Of a stretch of 64,000 nt of DNA, positions 59,376 through 64,000 are shown one piece after another. The notes beneath the pieces were generated by a model. That model made no database searches. It was given only the letters and a program-made list of their open reading frames with translations, and was not told the DNA's origin. Numbering within the stretch: position 1 is the stretch's first letter; each line of letters begins with the position of its first letter. Source of the stretch: Cryphonectria parasitica EP155 (Eukaryota > Ascomycota > Sordariomycetes > Diaporthales > Cryphonectriaceae); assembly GCF_011745365.1 (NCBI RefSeq), contig NW_024468910.1, forward strand, positions 1,454,068 through 1,518,067, written 5' to 3'. The translations under genes and the position numbers were made by a program.

Positions 59376-59570
59376 AATGAAGGAATTTTGAAGAATAGCA
59401 GAAAGAAGACTTTCGCATTCTATAGTTTTTCGAGAGCAGAACTTAGGAATACAAAACTTGTTGATTCTATTCAATATAACAAATTAGAAAAGCATAATCA
59501 TATACAAGAATAGCTTGCTAGAATGCTTATAGAAGATCATTGAGAATAATAACTGATAGAAAGGGAATAA

Positions 59571-60018
59571 TATTATAATCTATTCAATATGCAGGTTGCA
59601 GAACAGGCTTACTAAATAAGGAACTAGATATTACAACTCAATATTAGATAATCAACAGTAATTATATAATCCAGAATAAGGATTACAGCAGAAACGGATT
59701 ATTGAATCAGTAGATGATCCAATAAGCTTGAATCACTTGAATTACTTGAATCGCTAATAATCTAAGATAAGCTACAACAAAGAGCTGAATATATAATTAT
59801 ACATTCATTACTATTAGATAGATCATTGTATATAGCTCTTCAGTTATTAATCTAAGTATCAGATTACTCTTCTACTCTGATAGCTCCAAAGACAGTGAAT
59901 ACTTGCATAGTTACTCCGGTTGTATTTCCGTATTCAAGGCTTATACTTGGCACTGCTCTTGTTAGCATAAACCCTTTGTGTACTTTGGAATCTCCGGATT
60001 ACCGCAGTGCTCATTATA
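59571..60018 (+). repeat. 3' LTR of R9 (mosaic U3: C-like distal, B-like proximal)
   Basis: TATTATAATC ... CTCATTATA. The first third resembles type C (ACAGGCTTACTAA, TATTACAACTCAATA), while the part before the TATA box resembles type B (GAATCAGTAGATGATCCAATAAGC). R/U5 hairpin of the TATCAGA variant. Confidence 0.85.
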
Positions 60019-60310
60019 CTAAGTTATTAAGGAATCTAGTATTAGATTCAGAGAAGTTTTTGAAATAAAGCATAATAATGTATATATTAAGCTATTAGCA
60101 AATAGCTCTTGAAACTGCATTAATAGCAGAATAAAATAGTAGCAGTGCTAAATAATTAATTGCACTATTTATATAAGCAATAAGATTTGCAATTAGCATA
60201 ATAAGCAAGAAGCTAGAAAGAGATATTAGTATGAATAGTAATAAGCTAAAAAGCTTGCTTAGAAAGCAGTATAACAAGCTTAAATCTCAAAAGGGAAGAA
60301 TTGTTTGTAA
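60019..60310 (+). pseudogene. gag: R10 gag, C-terminal end
   Basis: Aligns with the last about 95 codons of R7 gag: the FREV-type segment, the Cys-containing stretch, and the Gln/Lys/Ala-rich KKLA-like end near 60245. TAA at 60308-60310. Confidence 0.7.
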
Positions 60311-61782
60311 TAAGATTACAAATAATTAGAGCTTAAAGATTTCTATATACTGTATATAGCAGAAACAAAGTATATATAAAACTTGATACTTATATTTACA
60401 GAAATAAATATAAAGCTTTATTAAATAGTAGCGCTTAAGAAAACTTTATATTTCTTAGAATTATTAATAAGATATATATTAATTAGTATTAGAAGAAGAA
60501 AATCTATAATCTTCTTATTATAAAAGAATAAATTATTATATATAATTAAGATATAATTAATATAAAAACTAATTATTTATTAGTTTTAATTCAAGATTAT
60601 ATAATATTTATTGCTTTTAATATTATAAATATAGCAGAATATAAGTTAATTCTAAGTATTTCTTAGCTTAGATAGCATAATTCTCAAATCAATTGAATTA
60701 TTAGCTAGATTTCTTAAGAATAAGCTATATTCAATAGAATAATTGCAATTAATAATATAGAATCGAATTCAGTTACTAAAGAATACTTGAGAAAAGAAGC
60801 TTTAAACAGATTTATATATATCTTCAGATTAGCAGAGCTAATAATAGAAAAAGAAGAATCTAATAAAAAGAATATTATTATTATACTAGAATTCTTACAA
60901 ATTATAGAAATAAGAATATAAATATTAATATAAGATAATTAGTTTGTATCAGAGCAATATATTACAAATTAGAATAAAAAATAGAAATTATATCTTAGAG
61001 AAATTACTTTAGCTCAAACTAATAAATAGCAATTAAGCAAAAGAAAGAAAGCAATAATTCTTTATGCAATATAAGAAAGAAAGAATGCTTAATAATATTT
61101 ACTATTTCTCTAGATAGCAGAAACAGAATATAAATTAGAATTAATACTTACAAGCATATTACAAAAATATTACAAATTTAAAAAATTATTCCAAGAAGAA
61201 TTGAATACAGAATTATCAGAATATAGCTTATATAATTATAAAATCTTATTATAAAAAGAAAAATAGCTTAAGTTTTTTCTTATTTATAAACTAAATAAAA
61301 TATAATTTAAAATATTTAGAAAATATCTTAATAAGAATCTTAAAAAGAAATATATATAATTATTATAATTATTAGCAGAATATTCTATTCTATTTATATT
61401 TAAGAAAAATAGCAAGCTTAAGCTATATATTAATTATAAATAATTTAATAATATTATAATCAAAAACTAATATTTATTATTACTTATTAAGAAATTATAA
61501 AATAGATTATAAGAAGTATAGTAATTTATAGCTCTAAATCTTAAAGAAGCTTATAATCTAATCAGAATAAAGAAAGAAGAGAAATAGAAAACTGCTTTCA
61601 GAATATGCTACGAATATTATAAGTATTTAGTTATACTCTTTAGTTTAATAAATGCTTTAGCTTTATTCTAAGAAATGATTAATTATATTCTATATAAGCA
61701 TTTTAATTAGTTTATTATTATATATTTCGATAATATTCTTATTTATTCTTGAATACTAGAAGAATATAGAAAGCATATGAAA
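60304..61782 (+). pseudogene. pol: R10 pol, protease to RT
   Basis: Retropepsin motif LLNSSA near 60420 (Asp position Asn). Linker is longer and diverged. RT begins near 61350; the YLDD box reads YFDN near 61722. Interrupted by X1 at 61783 (duplication TGAAA). Confidence 0.75.
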
Positions 61783-62016
61783 TGTAGAAAGCATTCTATG
61801 ATGTACTACAAATGGTGTAAGGAAAGATAGTTCTTCAATTAATCTATCTCAAGGCATGCTTGCCAATTGCTTTCTACATAGAAGGCAATTAGCACTAGTC
61901 CCAACTGGGCTAGCGTACCTGGCGACTCACTGCTTTTTCATTGAATGGCTCAGGCCAGTGAGTCAGGGTGGCCACTCAGGCCTCATTCACCTGAGGCCCC
62001 TATGGCCACTGCTACA
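61783..62016. repeat. X1: solo LTR of a third, Copia-like family
   Basis: 234 bp with ends TGTAGAAAGC and CACTGCTACA (5-bp inverted ends TGTAG/CTACA) and the duplication TGAAA at 61778-61782 and 62017-62021. GC-rich, without RIP damage. Short inverted ends and length suit a Copia LTR; a small non-autonomous element is the alternative. No coding sequence; the open frame 61856-62161 runs through its end into R11. Confidence 0.7.
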
Positions 62017-62021
62017 TGAAA

Positions 62022-62073
62022 ACAGTATTGCAAATGCTTCAGAATGCGAAACTTCTTATGAAATCTACGAAAA
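62022..62073 (+). pseudogene. pol: R10 pol, RT fragment after X1
   Basis: About 17 codons (TVLQMLQNAK-like) that continue the RT frame broken by X1, before R11 begins at 62074. Confidence 0.7.
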
Positions 62074-62518
62074 TGTAATGAGCACTGCAGCAATCCGAAG
62101 ATTCCCAAGTACACGAAGGGTTTATGCTAACAAGAGCGATGTCAAAGTGTCAAGTTCTTGAATACGGAACCGTACAAGTCTTAATAAGCGATGCAAGTAT
62201 TCACTGCCTTTGGAGCTATCAGAGTAAGAGAGTAATCTGATACTTAGATTAACAACTGAAGAGCTATATACTGAATCTATCCGATGGTAATGATTGCATG
62301 GTTATATATCCGGCTCTTCAGTATAGCTTATCTTGGCTCATTACTAATCCAGATGATCCAGGCTCACTGGATTATCTAATGATCCAGTAATCCATTCCTG
62401 CTGTAATTCTAATTCTGGATTATATAATCAATGCTTTATTAGAACATTGGATTCTTGATATCTGGTTCTTATTACTCGTAATCTGTTTCATAACCTGTAT
62501 ATTAAATGAGTTATAATA
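62074..62518 (-). repeat. 3' LTR of R11 (type B)
   Basis: TGTAATGAGC ... GTTATAATA. Type B palindrome region at about 62355-62395 and the TATCAGA/TCTGATA hairpin variant near 62217-62242. Confidence 0.93.
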
Positions 62519-62712
62519 TTATCTCCTTTCTATTAGTTGTTATTCTCAACGATCTTCTGTAAGTATTCTGGCAAGTCTTCTATATATATGATCTTGCCTT
62601 CCTAATTAAGATATTGAACAGAATCAACAAATCTTGCACTTCCAAGTCTCATTCTCGAAAAACTAAGGAATGTAAAAGTTTTCTTTCCGCTATTCTTCAA
62701 AATTCCTTTTCC

Positions 62713-63225
62713 ATGCCTTCCTATTCATTTTGTAAGGATCGGAATATTTCTTTCTGCCAGATCTTTTCTCTCGATTCTTCTCGTTGCGCTGAATACGTTC
62801 AACTTAATCGTTCCCGATGCAATGTACAGAGCGTTAGTCCCTCGGAGTTGCGCAAGATTGCTATTCAGCACCAAGAGCTGGAGGATGAGTTGCAAGCTGC
62901 TGAGGAAAAGATTCTTCAGCTGTGCAAGCAGAAAAGAATGTAGTTCGAAAAGATGATATATGCTGTTCGCTGCGGCATTGACAATGTGAAGGAGTTGGAT
63001 CGCATTGAGGCTGAGAAGGCTGAAGAGAAGTGTTGCTGTGCTGCTTCTGCTGTGCAGGAAGCTGTATTTGAGGAATCAGCTGTGATTGCTGGAGATTCCT
63101 TTTTTGAAGGGTTTGATTGGAATTCTGTAAATATAGGGAATTCTGTAGTGAACTGGTTGGGTTTTCTGGAAAGTAAGATTCCTAAAGCTTCTGGATCTCG
63201 GTTCAGAGCGGAGCAATCATCCTAG
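62713..63225 (+). pseudogene. R11 opposite-strand gene, version 1 (one stop only)
   Basis: 170 codons plus TAG. Start at the conserved ATG (MPSYSFC). The frame is open on both sides of a single in-frame stop at the Trp of KRMWFEK (62941-62943, TGG to TAG). Cys cluster: the first Cys is Tyr and Cys 5 is Tyr, the others remain. A coiled segment follows (LEDELQAAEEKILQL), then Glu/Ala/Val, FEGFDWNSVNIGNS, and an end resembling SRFRAEQSS. The frame is also open upstream through 62614. TAG 63223-63225 shares CTAG with the pol stop. Confidence 0.78.
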
Positions 63226-64000
63226 ATACTGGTTTCCTTCCTTCTTCAATACTCAGCTATCTTTTCCTAAGCATTCTTGATATTTTTCTATGATTCCTAT
63301 AAATTTTCGCTTGCTGAGTAATCTTTTCATTTGATGAGATATTCTCTTATATTATCTATGCTTCTATGCTTGAGAATCTTCTCTATCTTATACTCTGATT
63401 CATTATTTTCTACTTCTGCTGTATTATCTGCTAATATTTTCTGAGCTGCTGATTTCAGCAATAAGATATGAAAAACTGAATATATTCTTATTTCATAAGA
63501 TAATGCTAACTTGTAATTAACTGGGGAAATCTGTTGCAAGATTTTGAATAATTCTAACTTCTTATAATCAAGTTTATTGCTGAGTCTGATTGTTTTGATA
63601 TTTTTTCGAAATAGATAAATCTTATCTCTCTTCTGTAGAATTAGTCTTTCAATTCTTTTGGAATTTGCATACTGCATTATTTGCTTTTGAACGAATTATA
63701 ATTCTGATTAGAGTTTCTTCTGAATCTTCTTAATCTTTTTAACTCTTTTATTCGCAGCTTCTGCATCTGCTTCTAGCAATGCTTTATAGTAAGCTGTTGG
63801 ATTGTATCTGTAGAATACGAAGAATAGTAACTTCTTTATTGTACTTATATCTGCGCTATTATAAGCGAACTATACAAGGAGCAATAGATTAATTCAATTA
63901 TTCTGTTTCTAATTAATATAGTACTGAAGATATTATTCAATAATCTGATTTATTCTTTCCATTTATTTATTTGTTTGTAAATAAAATGCTGTAGATATTC
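63222..64000 (-). pseudogene. pol: R11 pol, C-terminus (integrase end and chromodomain)
   Basis: Open block 63327-63677 covers the integrase C-terminal basic region and the first part of the chromodomain (YKIEKILKHRS, REYLIK), then a TGA at the core Trp. Further right the integrase core continues to the window end. Stop at 63222-63224. Confidence 0.86.

Larger units (their letters stand above)
55872..60018 (+). mobile_element. R9: family-R element, 3' 4.1 kb
   Basis: Plus-strand copy beginning in the pol linker where R5 was inserted, and running through RT, integrase, chromodomain, opposite-strand gene and 3' LTR. Its 5' part lies beyond the left edge. It is strongly AT-shifted and has no long frames, so it is one of the oldest copies. 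Its right end abuts R10 (next bases CTAAG). Confidence 0.88.
60019..62073 (+). mobile_element. R10: family-R related element, oldest host, internal fragment
   Basis: Plus-strand interior from late gag to RT, bounded by R9 on the left and R11 on the right, with X1 inside. It is the most AT-rich and most divergent R-like copy, with extra sequence in the protease-RT linker (about 60890-61070) not seen in other copies. LTRs not visible. Confidence 0.75.
62074..64000 (-). mobile_element. R11: family-R element, 3' end, running off the right edge
   Basis: Minus-strand copy: 3' LTR (62074-62518), polypurine tract, opposite-strand gene on the plus strand, then pol C-terminus to the window end. Inserted in R10 RT; bases before it are GAAAA but the other end is outside. 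RIP damage is moderate. Confidence 0.92.

Overview
The window is a solid block of nested, mutation-riddled LTR retrotransposons. I found no host gene, tRNA, rRNA or CRISPR array. It looks like AT-rich heterochromatin of a filamentous ascomycete (Pezizomycotina). The copies differ almost only by C-to-T and G-to-A changes, mostly CpA to TpA, which is the signature of repeat-induced point mutation (RIP). Every long reading frame is broken by RIP-type stops (CAG/CAA to TAG/TAA, TGG to TAG/TGA).

One Ty3/gypsy chromovirus family (called R here) supplies eleven copies, R1 to R11. Its plan is 5' LTR, gag with a CCHC knuckle, pol in the -1 frame (protease, RT, RNase H, integrase, chromodomain), then a separate gene on the opposite strand, then a polypurine tract and the 3' LTR. 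Six copies are complete at both ends once inner insertions are removed (R2, R3, R4, R6, R7, R8). Each is 7.37-7.50 kb with a matching 5-bp target duplication. A second gypsy family (S) supplies one interrupted element (S1) and one solo LTR (S2). A third, Copia-like LTR (X1) lies near the right end.

Nesting from outside in. Right end: R10 is the oldest host; R9 sits in R10, R5 in R9, and S1 in the gag of R5. Left half: R1 and R2 sit in S1, R3 sits in R2, and R4 sits in R3. Right half: R6 sits in R5 at its gag start, R7 in R6, and R8 in the RT of R7; solo LTR S2 also sits in R7. X1 and R11 interrupt R10. R1 and R11 run off the left and right edges. The distal ends of S1, R5, R9 and R10 lie beyond the left edge. 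The innermost copies (R4, R8) are the least mutated and the outer ones (R9, R10) the most.

The most interesting signal is the opposite-strand gene. It overlaps the pol stop tail-to-tail in a shared CTAG. It encodes about 170 residues with a C-x2-C-x7-C-x9-C-x2-C-x7-C cluster like a Zn2Cys6 (Gal4-type) DNA-binding domain, then a charged helical segment and a conserved acidic tail. Its N-terminal half comes in three versions. The version goes with the version of the LTR U3 module, each of which carries its own inverted repeat upstream of a common TATA box. I infer a linked regulator-operator cassette at the 3' end of the element. A 9-nt complementarity between the LTR and the bases just after it also suggests Tf1-like self-priming rather than tRNA priming.

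All coordinates and comparisons were counted by hand, so boundaries may be off by a base or two.
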